The notes under the pieces were generated by a model. That model had not been told where the DNA came from and searched no databases. It saw nothing but the letters and a program-made list of their open reading frames with translations. Shown here one piece after another: positions 43,185 through 51,998 of a stretch of 64,000 bases of DNA. Position 1 is the stretch's first letter, and each line of letters opens with the position of its first letter. Made by a program: the position numbers and the translations under genes. The stretch is from CAWBJO01 sp963789175 (lineage in GTDB: Bacteria; Pseudomonadota; Alphaproteobacteria; Rhizobiales; Aestuariivirgaceae), in assembly GCA_963789175.1 (NCBI GenBank), contig CAWBJO010000007.1, positions 1,046,815 to 1,110,814 on the forward strand, read 5' to 3'.

Positions 43185-44893
43185 CGCAGCATGTACCGCT
43201 GGGCGAGAGGCAATTTTTCGGCCGGCGGGCACGTGGCGAGCGCGCCGTCGACGAACACGTCGAAAGTCTGCGGGTTGACCGTGATCTTCGGACAGGCGTC
43301 GTTGTGGAGCATGTGCCGCTTGCTGAGCTTTCGCGTCCCGTGCGTCGCCAGCATAGCCTTCTTGAGGTCGAGCTTGTCCGCGATGTCCGACGCGATGGCG
43401 AGCGGATTGACGAAGCACGCGCTCAAGGCCTGCTTGGCGCGCCCGAACGCTCCCCACTGCGGACGCATGAGCAGCGGCTCGCAGGTCATCAGGCTCGCCG
43501 CGCTGTCGCCCATGGCTCCCCAGCAGATGAAGCCGCCCTTGACCACGATCTCTGGCTTTATACCGAAGAACCCCGGCCGCCACAGCACGACGTCGGCGAT
43601 CTTTCCCGGCTCGAGTGAGCCGATATACGCATCGATTCCGAACGTGCGCGCCGCGTTGATCGTGTACTTGGCGATGTAGCGCTTGATCCTTTCGTTGTCG
43701 CCGCGCTTCGTTTTCTCTTCCGCCAGGCGGCCCCGCTGGTCCTTCATCTTCGAAGCGAGCTGCCAGGTGCGGCAGATGACCTCCCCGATACGCCCCATGC
43801 CCTGGCTGTCGGATCCGAGCATCGAGATCGCCCCGATGTCGTGCAGCACGTCTTCGGCCGCGATGGTCTGCGCCCGGATGCGGCTCTCGGCGAAGGCGAC
43901 GTCCTCGGGAATCGCCGGATTGAGATGGTGGCACACCATCGTCATGTCGAGGTGTTCGTCGAACGTGTTGACCGTGTAGGGATTGGTCGGGTTCGTCGAC
44001 GACGGCAGGCAGTTCATCTCCCCCGCAACGCGGATGATGTCGGGCGCATGCCCACCGCCCGCACCTTCCGTGTGGTACATGTGGATGGTGCGGCCGCGGA
44101 TGGCCGCCAGAGTGTCTTCCAAGAAGCCGCTTTCGTTCAGCGTGTCCGTATGCAGCTGGACCTGGAAGTCGAGGTCGTCGGCTACCGAGAGGCAGGTGTC
44201 GATGACCGCCGGCATCGCACCCCAGTCTTCGTGGATCTTGAGGCCGATCGCCCCGCCGGCTATCTGTTCCGGTATCGAACCCGGCCGCGATGTGTTGCCC
44301 CGGCCGAGAAAGCCGAAGTTCAACGGCCAGTGCTCGGCCGCCTGCAGCATCTTTCCGACGTTGAAGGCGCCGCCGCAGTCGATGCCGACGGTGATGGGGC
44401 CGAGCGAGCCGCCGATCATCGTGGTGAGCCCGGCGCTGATCGCGTGATCGCACAGTTGCGCCGAGTCGAAATGGACGTGGACGTCGATGCCGCCTGGCGT
44501 GGCGATCATGCCTTCCGCGTCGCGCACCGTGGTGGCCGCGCCGGCGATCAGGTTCGGCGTGACGCCGTCCATCGTCGCCGGGTTGCCCGCCTTGCCGATG
44601 CCGACAATCTTCCCGTCCTTGATCCCGATGTCTCCCTTGACGATGCCGAGTACCGGATCGATGACCAGCGCGTTGCACAGGAGCATGTCGAGGGCGCCCA
44701 TGGCGCTGTCGTAGCCCGGCGCCAGTCCGAGCCCGTCGCGCAGAGTCTTGCCGCCGCCGTGCAGGCATTCCTCGCCCGGCACGCCGTAGTCGTGCTCGAC
44801 CTCGGCGAGGAGGGAGGTGTCCGCGAGGCGGATGGCATCGCCCTTGGTCGGCCCGTACAACTGCGCGTAGTCCTTGCGGCTCATCCGTGCCAT
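43181..44893 (-). CDS. ureC: Urease subunit alpha
   Basis: 570 aa, the catalytic subunit: urea to ammonia and carbamate. All nickel-site parts are visible: HVH in GGIDVHVHF, the carbamylated lysine in GLKIHEDWG, the histidines in VQLHTDTLNE and HTEGAGGGHAPD, the flap Cys/His in MVCHHLNPAIPEDVAFAESRIR, and the Asp in GSDSQGMGR. The segment after HVHF (DSAQLCDHA) differs from the common ICPQQ form. Overlaps ureG by 4 bp; starts 4 bp after ureAB ends. Confidence 0.97.
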   Translation of the reverse strand: MARMSRKDYAQLYGPTKGDAIRLADTSLLAEVEHDYGVPGEECLHGGGKTLRDGLGLAPGYDSAMGALDMLLCNALVIDPVLGIVKGDIGIKDGKIVGIGKAGNPATMDGVTPNLIAGAATTVRDAEGMIATPGGIDVHVHFDSAQLCDHAISAGLTTMIGGSLGPITVGIDCGGAFNVGKMLQAAEHWPLNFGFLGRGNTSRPGSIPEQIAGGAIGLKIHEDWGAMPAVIDTCLSVADDLDFQVQLHTDTLNESGFLEDTLAAIRGRTIHMYHTEGAGGGHAPDIIRVAGEMNCLPSSTNPTNPYTVNTFDEHLDMTMVCHHLNPAIPEDVAFAESRIRAQTIAAEDVLHDIGAISMLGSDSQGMGRIGEVICRTWQLASKMKDQRGRLAEEKTKRGDNERIKRYIAKYTINAARTFGIDAYIGSLEPGKIADVVLWRPGFFGIKPEIVVKGGFICWGAMGDSAASLMTCEPLLMRPQWGAFGRAKQALSACFVNPLAIASDIADKLDLKKAMLATHGTRKLSKRHMLHNDACPKITVNPQTFDVFVDGALATCPPAEKLPLAQRYMLR

Positions 44894-44897
44894 TGCG

Positions 44898-45599
44898 TCA
44901 TGCTCCCTTGAAGCCGCGTTGCCGGGCCCGCGCCAGGGCCTCTTCCTTTTTCCCCTGGCTCCGCCAGTTGCCGTCCGTGAGGCCGTTCAGGCCGAGGAGC
45001 TCGCCGCTGCCGCCGAACTCGGTCAGCACGACGTCCTTGGATTCGCCGGGCGCGAACCGCACCGCCGTGCCGGCCGGAATGTCGAGATGCATCCCGAAGC
45101 TCGCGCCACGGTCGAACTCGAGCGCCTTGTTGGTCTCGAAGAAATGATAGTGGCTGCCCACCTGCACCGGACGGTCGCCGGTGTTGAGCACCCTGAGCTT
45201 GGCAGTCCGCCGCCCGGCGTTGATTTCGATGTCGCCCTCGGCGGCGAGGATTTCGCCGGGGATGATCGTCTCCTTGGACTGGGACTTGCGTTTGCCCGGC
45301 CGGATGGGATCGTGGATCGTCACCAGCTTGGTTCCGTCCGGGAACGTGCCTTCGACCTGGATCATCGGCATGAGCGCCGCGACGCCCGGCATCACGTTGT
45401 CCGTCGAGAGAAGCGTCGAGCCCCAGGAAATGAGGTCGGCGACCGACCGCCCTTCGCGGGCTCCCTCCAGGATCTCGTCGACGATGAATGCCACGGCCTC
45501 GGGATGGTTGAGCTGCAGTCCCTTGGACTTGTGCTTGCGGGCGAGCTCCGCGGCGACGTAGATCGTCAATCGTTCCATCTCGGTGGGCGTCAGTAACAT
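44898..45599 (-). CDS. ureAB: Fused urease subunit gamma/beta
   Basis: 233 aa in one frame. Residues 1-100 are urease gamma (LLTPTEMERLTIYVAAELARK, NHPEAVAFIVDEILEGAR, VQVEGTFPDGTKLVT-like end). Residues about 112-220 are urease beta (IIPGEILAAEGDIEINAGR, VGSHYHFFETNKALEFDR, GTAVRFAPGESKDV). Most bacteria encode these separately; fusion is known from Helicobacter UreA and some alphaproteobacteria. The linker is rich in Lys/Ser (RPGKRKSQSKE). Terminal extension FGGSGELLGLNGLTDG is also noted. Confidence 0.95.
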   Translation of the reverse strand: MLLTPTEMERLTIYVAAELARKHKSKGLQLNHPEAVAFIVDEILEGAREGRSVADLISWGSTLLSTDNVMPGVAALMPMIQVEGTFPDGTKLVTIHDPIRPGKRKSQSKETIIPGEILAAEGDIEINAGRRTAKLRVLNTGDRPVQVGSHYHFFETNKALEFDRGASFGMHLDIPAGTAVRFAPGESKDVVLTEFGGSGELLGLNGLTDGNWRSQGKKEEALARARQRGFKGA

Positions 45600-45623
45600 C
45601 CCTTCCTCCCTATTCGCCGCGGG

Positions 45624-46304
45624 CTAGTTGGTGAACATTCGCGTCGGATTGTGCATGTGCTGGATGACTGCGATCTCCGCCTCGATGGTGGAGGTGCTGG
45701 CTCGAGCGAGGTCCGGCACCGGCTCGCTGCCGAGGCGATCGGCAAGCGCCCGCGCTTCCGTCAGAATTCGTTGCGCATCGATGTGGGTCAGCGCGCCGAG
45801 CCGGACTGCCGCCCCGACGAGCCCGGTGCACAGCGTGTGGGCGGAGAGCGCGATCGCCTCCTCCTCGCGAAATCCGCTCCGCGCCCACAGGCAACCCTGC
45901 ATGACGGCGAGGTGACCGCACGCTGCGTCGCTGCGCACCCATCGCCGGTAGTCGGCCGCCCCCGGTGTTTCCAGCCGCTCGAACACCGACAGCATTGCCT
46001 GTCCCATCCGCCGCGATCCCGCTCTAAGCTCGGCGGCAGGGGTGAGGATCTCGACATGGTGGTCGATCGCCGCCACTGCATCGAGATTCGCGCTCGCCCG
46101 ATGTGCCGCGGCGACTACGGCCCGCTCGAAAGGAGCCCACCTCGCACCGACCTGACCGAGCACGAACTGCCGGACGCCGTCCGGTCCGGAGATGGCGTCG
46201 CCGAGCACCAGCGCCTCGAGCCCCCACGAGAATGAGACTGCCCCCGATGGAAAGAAGCTGTCGCCATGCTGCAGCAGGCGGAGGGCCGAAACGAGGCCGC
46301 TCAT
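45624..46304 (-). CDS. ureF: Urease accessory protein UreF
   Basis: 226 aa, all-helical activator of UreG within the UreDFG complex. LLQHGDSFFPSGAVSFSWGLEALV at the N-terminus is the family hallmark (here SFFPSGAVSFSWG, canonical FPxGxxxxSxGLE). Start fixed by a 4-bp overlap with ureE. Confidence 0.93.
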   Translation of the reverse strand: MSGLVSALRLLQHGDSFFPSGAVSFSWGLEALVLGDAISGPDGVRQFVLGQVGARWAPFERAVVAAAHRASANLDAVAAIDHHVEILTPAAELRAGSRRMGQAMLSVFERLETPGAADYRRWVRSDAACGHLAVMQGCLWARSGFREEEAIALSAHTLCTGLVGAAVRLGALTHIDAQRILTEARALADRLGSEPVPDLARASTSTIEAEIAVIQHMHNPTRMFTN

Positions 46305-46747
46305 GTGCCCGACACTTCGATGCGTCCGGCGCGCGTCAGGCCGTCGAGCTGCGCAACATAGCCGTCGCTCGGACCTTCCATGGCGACGAGCATCGCTCCG
46401 TCTTCGAACTGGACGCGCCAATGCTGGTTGCCAGCGCAGTAGCCCGCTGCGATTGCCGCATCGACGTCGCGCGGCACGATCCTGAGCCATCGTTGCACGG
46501 CCGCCCTGACGACGATGGCGCGCGTCGGTCCGATGAGAAGAACGGCGCCGTCGCTCAGCCTGGCGTCGGGTCCGAGCGCGATCGCGACCTCCGTACCCTT
46601 GTCCGTCGTTCCGCGCAGCCGCCGGCGCGCCATGTCTTCGGCACCGATCGTCAGGTGCTCGACCTCCCTGCGGTGACCGAGCTCGTGCAGCCGCTCCGCG
46701 ATCCACGGCTCGCTGGCGATCCCGACGATCTCGGTGAGGGTGATCAT
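46301..46747 (-). CDS. ureE: Urease accessory protein UreE
   Basis: 148 aa nickel metallochaperone. N-terminal peptide-binding domain (RRRLRGTTDKGTEVAIAL) and C-terminal metal domain (AAGYCAGNQHWRVQFEDGAML) with the conserved GNxH site. There is no His-rich tail, so storage capacity for nickel should be low. First gene of the operon ureE-F-AB-C-G-D; the promoter must lie in the 206-bp gap to the divergent tfoX-like gene. Confidence 0.92.
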   Translation of the reverse strand: MITLTEIVGIASEPWIAERLHELGHRREVEHLTIGAEDMARRRLRGTTDKGTEVAIALGPDARLSDGAVLLIGPTRAIVVRAAVQRWLRIVPRDVDAAIAAGYCAGNQHWRVQFEDGAMLVAMEGPSDGYVAQLDGLTRAGRIEVSGT

Positions 46748-46953
46748 GACAACCGGCCCGCTGCACCCGGCAGGGGTCCTGAAACTTCGGGAGCTGTCCT
46801 CGACGCGATCACGACTTCACGGACACTGCGTTGCACCTATGCTAGGCTCGCCCCCGAGCACCTCTCGGTGAACAATAGCGACGTGAGCGATGTCTGCGCA
46901 ATACCTGCATTCCAGTGCGCGTCGGTCGCGCGATCGAATGCATGTGGCGTACC

Positions 46954-47286
46954 ATGCCGAAGGATCGTTCCTACCTTGACTTCATCCTCCACGATGTCTT
47001 GAAGGATATTTCGAGAGTCTCGGCCAAGGCCATGTTTGGCGGCTGGGGACTTTATCTGGACGGAATCATCTTCGGCATCGTGATCGACGGCGAGTTCTAC
47101 GTGAAGGCGGCCGACGCCGACCGCGATAGGCTGAAACGCCTGGGGAGCAGGCCCTTCGCATATCGGCGCCGGCGCCGTGAAGTGGCGCTTCCCTACTGGC
47201 TCGTGCCCGGTCCGCTGCTCGACGAGCCGGAAAATCTCGTTGAGCTGGTCCGCCGCGCGACGGCTTCACCGGCGCGCCGTCAATAG
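46954..47286 (+). CDS. TfoX N-terminal domain protein
   Basis: 110 aa. The TfoX_N fold is seen: VSAKAMFGGWGLYLDGIIFGIVIDGEFYVKA, then PFAYRRRRREVALPYWLVP. Such single-domain proteins are common and their role is not defined; they do not have the C-terminal competence domain. ATG 46954 is chosen, with two upstream in-frame alternatives. An expected promoter (ttgcac ... taggct, about 46833-46857) lies in the divergent spacer. Confidence 0.85.
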   Translation: MPKDRSYLDFILHDVLKDISRVSAKAMFGGWGLYLDGIIFGIVIDGEFYVKAADADRDRLKRLGSRPFAYRRRRREVALPYWLVPGPLLDEPENLVELVRRATASPARRQ

Positions 47287-47319
47287 GTACAGTCGCGACC
47301 CTGAAGCAGGAGATCGGGT

Positions 47320-48066
47320 ATGGACAATTTGCTGATGCTTGCCGCCGATCCGGCGGCGTGGGTGGCGCTGCTGACCCTGATCGTCATGGAAGTGGTGCTG
47401 GGCATCGACAACTTGATCTTCATCGCGATCCTGACCAACAGGCTGCCGGAGCATCAGCGCGAGCGTGCTCGCCGGACCGGCATCGGCCTGGCGCTGGTCA
47501 TGCGCCTGATCCTTCTCGGCTCGGTCGCCTTCATCGTCACGCTCACCGCGCCGCTGTTCTCCATTTTCGGCCATCCCATCTCCTGGCGCGATCTCATCCT
47601 GATCGCCGGCGGCCTCTTCCTCGTGTGGAAGTCGACCAAGGAGATTCACCATCGCGTCGATCCCGACCCCGGGCCCGACCTCTTCGACCGCAAGGTCGTG
47701 GGAATGAGCTTTGCCGCGGCCATGGGCCAGATCGTGCTGCTCGATCTCGTCTTTTCGATCGACAGCATCATCACCGCCGTAGGAATGACCGAGCACATTC
47801 CGGTGATGGTCGTCGCCGTCATCGTCGCCGTGCTCGCCATGCTCCTGATGGCGACGCCGCTCGCCAACTTCATCCAGGCGAACCCGACCATCGTGATGCT
47901 GGCGCTCGGTTTTCTCATGATGATCGGCACGGCGTTGATCGCCGAAGGCTTCGGGGCGAAGGTTCCGAAAGGATATATCTATGCAGCCATGGCGTTCTCC
48001 GCCCTGGTCGAAGGCCTCAACATGCTGGAGCGTCGCGCCCGCAGGAAGCCTGGCGCCAAGCTATGA
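47320..48066 (+). CDS. TerC family membrane protein
   Basis: 248 aa, seven or more TM helices. The TerC hallmark acidic residues are present in MEVVLGIDNLIFIAILTNRLP (helix 1-2) and LLDLVFSIDSIITAVGMTEH. Family members take part in metal efflux, including manganese export during membrane-protein metalation, and tellurite resistance. Starts 33 bp after the tfoX-like gene. Confidence 0.92.
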   Translation: MDNLLMLAADPAAWVALLTLIVMEVVLGIDNLIFIAILTNRLPEHQRERARRTGIGLALVMRLILLGSVAFIVTLTAPLFSIFGHPISWRDLILIAGGLFLVWKSTKEIHHRVDPDPGPDLFDRKVVGMSFAAAMGQIVLLDLVFSIDSIITAVGMTEHIPVMVVAVIVAVLAMLLMATPLANFIQANPTIVMLALGFLMMIGTALIAEGFGAKVPKGYIYAAMAFSALVEGLNMLERRARRKPGAKL

Positions 48067-48075
48067 GCGGAAAGG

Positions 48076-48468
48076 TCAGGACCGCTTGGCGACCACCGTC
48101 TCGATCATCTCGCGGAATTTGGGCGATCGGGAAACGACATCCCGGAAATCCCACGCCATGAGCGCGAGAAGCCGCATGGGCGTGACCGCGATGACGTCGG
48201 CGTTGCGGCGGGCGTCGTCGATCACCCCCATCTCGCCGAAGACATCGCCGGCCTTGAGGGCGGCGAGGGCACGCCCGTCGCGGCTGACGCTGGCGCTGCC
48301 ATCCATGATGACGAAGAACCGGTAGGCGAAATCACCCTGCTTGACGATGTGCCCGCCGATCGGCACCGCGACCTCCTGCATCCGTTCGACCAGGAAATTG
48401 ACGGTTTCAGGCTCGAGGCCGGCGACCAGTGGAAGCGCCCGAATGGCATCCGCGTTTTTTCCCGTCAT
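48076..48468 (-). CDS. Cyclic nucleotide-binding domain protein
   Basis: 130 aa, a lone CNB (CAP_ED) barrel: GGHIVKQGDFAYRFFVIMDGSASV and the phosphate-binding cassette AGDVFGEMGVIDDARRNADV. There is no HTH, so it is a sensor or adaptor rather than a CRP-type regulator. ATG 48468 has GGGAGGG 6 bases upstream. Convergent with terC (9-bp gap). Confidence 0.88.
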   Translation of the reverse strand: MTGKNADAIRALPLVAGLEPETVNFLVERMQEVAVPIGGHIVKQGDFAYRFFVIMDGSASVSRDGRALAALKAGDVFGEMGVIDDARRNADVIAVTPMRLLALMAWDFRDVVSRSPKFREMIETVVAKRS

Positions 48469-48538
48469 TGCTCCCTCCCAAGTGCTTCCCCGCACTATAG
48501 ATCACCATCTCGTGGAAGGTAATGCAACTTTCCCGCTT

Positions 48539-48814
48539 CTATTCTGTGATGGCCTCGCCGGACCCGCCAACCGAGGCGGGAAAATCCTTGAGCTTCGGAA
48601 GTCCGTCCCTGACCGGCAACACCCGCTCCGCATAGTTGAGATGGACGGAGGGGAGGAACGGTACAGTCGGGATGACCGCCGGATAGACGTCCGTTAACGC
48701 GAATCCGGGATGATCGGTCATGAGATTGCCGCCGCACCTCTTGCAGAACTGTCGACCCGTCACTTCGATCTCGATGGCGCCGCAGAAGCAGGCCCCCTTG
48801 TGCACGTGTTTCAT
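48539..48814 (-). CDS. GFA family protein with internal deletion
   Basis: 91 aa. The N-terminus (MKHVHKGACFCGAIEIEVTG) and the C-terminal part (QFCKRCGGNLMTDHPGFAL ... DGLPKLKDFPASVGGSGE) belong to the GFA/Mss4-like zinc family of about 135 aa. About 45 residues between them, including the central Cys-x-Cys-xx-Cys zinc ligands, are missing without disturbing the frame. Two Cys pairs remain (CFC and CKRC). It may be non-functional or bind one zinc only. ATG 48814 follows GAAAGAGA. Confidence 0.8.
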   Translation of the reverse strand: MKHVHKGACFCGAIEIEVTGRQFCKRCGGNLMTDHPGFALTDVYPAVIPTVPFLPSVHLNYAERVLPVRDGLPKLKDFPASVGGSGEAITE

Positions 48815-48965
48815 GTCTGTCTCTTTCCGGTTTCTTGGATGCTCCTTGCGGAGCTCAATGCGAATTTTTGCGCTCCCTGCCATGTGCAGGCTGAACGGAT
48901 GCCGATCCGGCCGTTCATGAATCGGTCAGCTTGGTCGAAGGACCTGCAGATTGCTGCAGCCTGCC

Positions 48966-49688
48966 TCAGCGTTTGCTGCCGGCAGCGACGCTCCGTTTGC
49001 GGGCGGCCGTTTCCGGCTTCGCGGCACCGGGTTTCCCGCGCAATCGCATGATGTGGTTTTCGATCTCTTTCGACAGGTCCTGCGGCGTGCTGCGCTCGAT
49101 GGCGCGTCGCAGCGACCTGTGATGCTCCACGATATGGGTCCGCTCCGCATCGCCGAGCAATTCCAGCTCGAAGACGATCAACATGTGCCGGGAAAGAGCG
49201 TCCCACAGCGTGATGACGATCGCGTTCTGGGAGGCGAGGCAGATTTCCTGGTGGAACTCCAGGTCCGCCTTGCTGATTCCCAAGAGGTCGCCCTTCTTGA
49301 GGCAGTCCGCCATCTTGGCGATGATCGCATCGAGCTTCTTGAGCAGGTCCGGGAAGCCGGCGCGCTGCAGGCGCGCATCCCGGATGGCGATCTTTTCGAA
49401 GCAGCAGCGCACCTCGTAGATCTGCCGGATCCTGTCGTCGTCGAACGTCGCCACCCTCATGCCGTGATAGGGCCGGCCCATGACGATACCCTGGGTGCTG
49501 AGGATCTTCAGCGCTTCGCGAACCGGAATCCGGCTGACGCTCAGCCGCTCCGCGAGCTCGCCTTCGATGATCCGCTGCTCGGGCCTGATGGCGCCCGAGG
49601 CGATGCCTTCGACGATGGAATCGGCAACGCGCTCCGACAGGCTCTTGATCGGCACCAGGTTCAGGTCTGGCTTAGCGGGTTGCTTCAC
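48966..49688 (-). CDS. GntR family regulator (FCD domain)
   Basis: 240 aa. N-terminal wHTH with IIEGELAERLSVSRIPVREALKILSTQG and a C-terminal helical FCD domain with metal-site residues (EVRCCFEKIAIRDA, HQEICLASQN, EHHRSLRRAIE). The GTG start at 49688 (MKQPAKPDLN) is chosen because a TTG six codons upstream would lie inside the operator palindrome. Divergent from the amino-acid ABC operon and probably its regulator. Confidence 0.88.
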   Translation of the reverse strand: MKQPAKPDLNLVPIKSLSERVADSIVEGIASGAIRPEQRIIEGELAERLSVSRIPVREALKILSTQGIVMGRPYHGMRVATFDDDRIRQIYEVRCCFEKIAIRDARLQRAGFPDLLKKLDAIIAKMADCLKKGDLLGISKADLEFHQEICLASQNAIVITLWDALSRHMLIVFELELLGDAERTHIVEHHRSLRRAIERSTPQDLSKEIENHIMRLRGKPGAAKPETAARKRSVAAGSKR

Positions 49689-49695
49689 TCGGAAT

Positions 49696-49707
49696 ATTGT
49701 ATACAAT
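49696..49707. promoter_or_regulatory. GntR-type operator ATTGTATACAAT
   Basis: A perfect 12-bp palindrome within the near-palindrome GGAATATTGTATACAATTCC. Its core TTGTATACAA fits the TNGTNNACNA pattern bound by FCD-subfamily GntR proteins. It is 8 bp from the gntR start and 58 bp before the binding-protein gene, well placed to repress both. Confidence 0.75.
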
Positions 49708-49765
49708 TCCCGACGCCCGACAAGGCAGGAGCCGAAATCAGGAGCACAAATAAAGGGAGGGATTT

Positions 49766-50605
49766 ATGAGAACAGGTTCAATCCTGGCTGCGGTCGCGGG
49801 CGCGATCGTGGCGTTTGGACTTTCGGCGGCGGCCTATGCCGAAGTCGCCGTACCCGAAGCCGGGACGAGCAAGAAGGTCGATGAGATCAAGGCCCGTGGC
49901 GTATTGAACGCGGCCGTGCTGGCCGAGCCCCCCTGGCTCGCCGAGAACACGACCGGCAGCGGGCCGCAATATTTCGGATCGGCCTGGATGATCACCGAAG
50001 AGATCGCCAAGCGGCTGGGGGTCAAGATCGCGGTGACGCCCGTGAGTCACGAGACCAAAATACCCATTCTCGCCACCGGCCAGGTCGATGTCACGGTCGC
50101 GCCCATGGCGATGACGGACGAGCGCAAGAAGGTCGTCGATTTCGTCCAGTATTCTAGGGCGAGCCTTTGCTTCTACGGTCTGGAAGCGAATCCGAAGCTG
50201 AAGAACGTCAACTCGGTCGATGATCTCAACAATGCCGAGCTGACCATGGCCTACCTCACCGGCACGCCGCCGGAAACCTGGGCGCCCAAGCGTTTCCCCA
50301 ACATGCAGTTCCGCGGCGTGCAGACGTCTTCCGGCGCCAATGGACCCATCGAGGAGATTCTTGCCGGCCGCGCCGATGTTGGCCCGATCGACAACGTGGT
50401 GTGGCCGCGTCTGAACAAGTCGCAGCCCGGCCTCGTCGTCTTCCCGAAGGGCGACGACTGCCTGCGCAGCGAAGAGAATGCGCTGCCCATCGGTTATGCC
50501 ATCGACAAGGGCGATCCGGTGTTCCTGAAGTGGCTCGCCGACGTCACGGCGGAGATCAAGGACGGTTACGAAGCCGAAGAAATCCGCGTGATGCAAATGG
50601 ATTGA
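49766..50605 (+). CDS. Amino acid ABC transporter substrate-binding protein (family 3)
   Basis: 279 aa. Signal peptide MRTGSILAAVAGAIVAFGLSAAAYA, then a family-3 solute-binding fold: RGVLNAAVLAEPPWLAEN, ITEEIAKRLGVKIAVTPV, LATGQVDVTVAPMAMTDERKKVVDF, GYAIDKGDPVFLKW. RBS AAGGGAGGG. First gene of an operon with two permeases, an ATPase and an enolase-superfamily enzyme. Confidence 0.92.
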   Translation: MRTGSILAAVAGAIVAFGLSAAAYAEVAVPEAGTSKKVDEIKARGVLNAAVLAEPPWLAENTTGSGPQYFGSAWMITEEIAKRLGVKIAVTPVSHETKIPILATGQVDVTVAPMAMTDERKKVVDFVQYSRASLCFYGLEANPKLKNVNSVDDLNNAELTMAYLTGTPPETWAPKRFPNMQFRGVQTSSGANGPIEEILAGRADVGPIDNVVWPRLNKSQPGLVVFPKGDDCLRSEENALPIGYAIDKGDPVFLKWLADVTAEIKDGYEAEEIRVMQMD

Positions 50606-50612
50606 TGGGTGC

Positions 50613-50637
50613 AGGCCGGCTGCGCCGCAGCCGGCCT
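50613..50637 (+). terminator. Strong hairpin after the binding-protein gene
   Basis: AGGCCGGCTGCG/CGCAGCCGGCCT is a perfect 12-bp inverted repeat with a 1-nt centre, 8 bp after the stop. There is no U-tract, so it more likely protects the upstream mRNA 3' end and sets a higher level of binding protein than fully terminates. Confidence 0.6.
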
Positions 50638-50676
50638 CTTCACCCGTCTCTCGGCAACGCCGGCACATACATCTCG

Positions 50677-51342
50677 ATGTCGTTTGATTTCGGCCCCGTC
50701 CTCGAACGTTGGCAGTTCCTATCATTCGGCCTGTGGACGACTGTCTACGTCAGCGGCCTGTCGATAGCGTTGGGCTTTGCCCTCGGCCTGATCCTCGGGC
50801 TGTTGCGGACTTATGGCGGGCGCGTGGCCGAACTCGCGATCGGCTTCTATGTCGACACGTTGCGGTCCGTGCCGGTCCTGGTCATTCTCGTATGGACCTA
50901 TTTCGCACTTCCCTTGCTGGTCGGCGTGGCATGGTCGCCGTCCACCGCTGCGATCGTCGGATTCGGCGTCCACTTGAGCGCCTATGTCGCGGAGGTCATT
51001 CGCGCCGGTCTACTTTCGATCCGTCCCGGCCAGTATCGCGCCGGCCTCACTCTTGGCATGAGCGCCTTTCAAACCGTCCGGGCCGTCGTGCTGCCCCAGG
51101 CCGCCATCCGCATGGTGCCGCCGCTCGGCTCGCTCGCCGTGATCACCGTCAAGGACAGCTCGATTGCGGCAGTGATCGCCGTGCCGGAGCTGATGCGGCA
51201 ATCGCAGATCATCGCCCAGTGGACCTTCCGGCCTTTCGAAGTCTACACGGCGATGATGATCGTCTACTTTCTCATGTGCTATCCCCTGGCGCGCGGCATC
51301 GACCGCCTGTACCGCCGCCTGGCGCCGCGGGGCGCGTCATGA
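50677..51342 (+). CDS. Amino acid ABC transporter permease
   Basis: 221 aa, HisM/GlnP-type with five TM helices and the EAA-like loop RPGQYRAGLTLGMSAFQTVRAVVLPQA. VDTLRSVPVLVILVWTYF is a typical TM2-3 segment. ATG 50677 (MSFDFGPVL) is preferred as the upstream frame covers the hairpin. Overlaps the second permease by 4 bp. Confidence 0.92.
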   Translation: MSFDFGPVLERWQFLSFGLWTTVYVSGLSIALGFALGLILGLLRTYGGRVAELAIGFYVDTLRSVPVLVILVWTYFALPLLVGVAWSPSTAAIVGFGVHLSAYVAEVIRAGLLSIRPGQYRAGLTLGMSAFQTVRAVVLPQAAIRMVPPLGSLAVITVKDSSIAAVIAVPELMRQSQIIAQWTFRPFEVYTAMMIVYFLMCYPLARGIDRLYRRLAPRGAS

Positions 51343-51998
51343 CGCTCGACTGGACCGTGGTCTGGGATCATCGGGAGCGGTTTCTGGAAGGCGCCGTCAT
51401 GACCATGGCCCTGACCGTGTTGACCATGGCCATCGCGGTGCCTGGCGGGTTGATCCTGGCCGGGCTTCGCATGAGCTCGGTGCGGCTCGTGTCGGGCGCG
51501 GCGACGGCCTTCGTCGAGTTCTTCCGCGCCACGCCGCTGATCCTGCAGATCTACTGGGCCTTCTACGTGCTGCCGGTGACGTTCAATCTGCGGCTGTCCG
51601 AATTTGCCACCGGGCTCCTGGGCTTGAGCCTCAATGTGTCGGCCTTCAATTCCGAAACCTTTCGCGCCGGCATCCTCTCGATCCGAACCGGGCAATGGAA
51701 CGCCGGCCTCGCCCTCGGCATGAGCCGCTGGCACGTGTTCTCGAGGATCGTCCTGCCCCAGGCTGCGACCCGCGTCCTGCCGGCGCTGGCGAGCACATGG
51801 GTTTCATTGTTCAAGGACACATCGCTCGTATCCACGATCGCCATTGCCGAGCTTTCCTATGTGTCTCTCCAGCTTCGCGCCCAGACCTTCCGCTACCTCG
51901 AGATCCTGACGGCGATGGCCGCAATCTACTGGCTCCTCGGCTATCCGCAGGCGAAGCTCGCCGATTGGATCCACCGCAAGGTGAAGGTTGAGGAATGA
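51339..51998 (+). CDS. Amino acid ABC transporter permease
   Basis: 219 aa, the second HisQ/HisM-type permease: VEFFRATPLILQIYWAFYVLP and the loop RTGQWNAGLALGMSRWHVFSRIVLPQA. Starts inside the previous stop (ATGA) and overlaps the ATPase start by 4 bp, so all three are translationally coupled. Confidence 0.92.
   Translation: MTLDWTVVWDHRERFLEGAVMTMALTVLTMAIAVPGGLILAGLRMSSVRLVSGAATAFVEFFRATPLILQIYWAFYVLPVTFNLRLSEFATGLLGLSLNVSAFNSETFRAGILSIRTGQWNAGLALGMSRWHVFSRIVLPQAATRVLPALASTWVSLFKDTSLVSTIAIAELSYVSLQLRAQTFRYLEILTAMAAIYWLLGYPQAKLADWIHRKVKVEE

Noticed and set aside
42516..44768. Open frame of 750 codons covering ureG and most of ureC
   Set aside because: Only the ureG part is real. The rest is a shifted frame of ureC, rich in Arg and low in hydrophobic residues.
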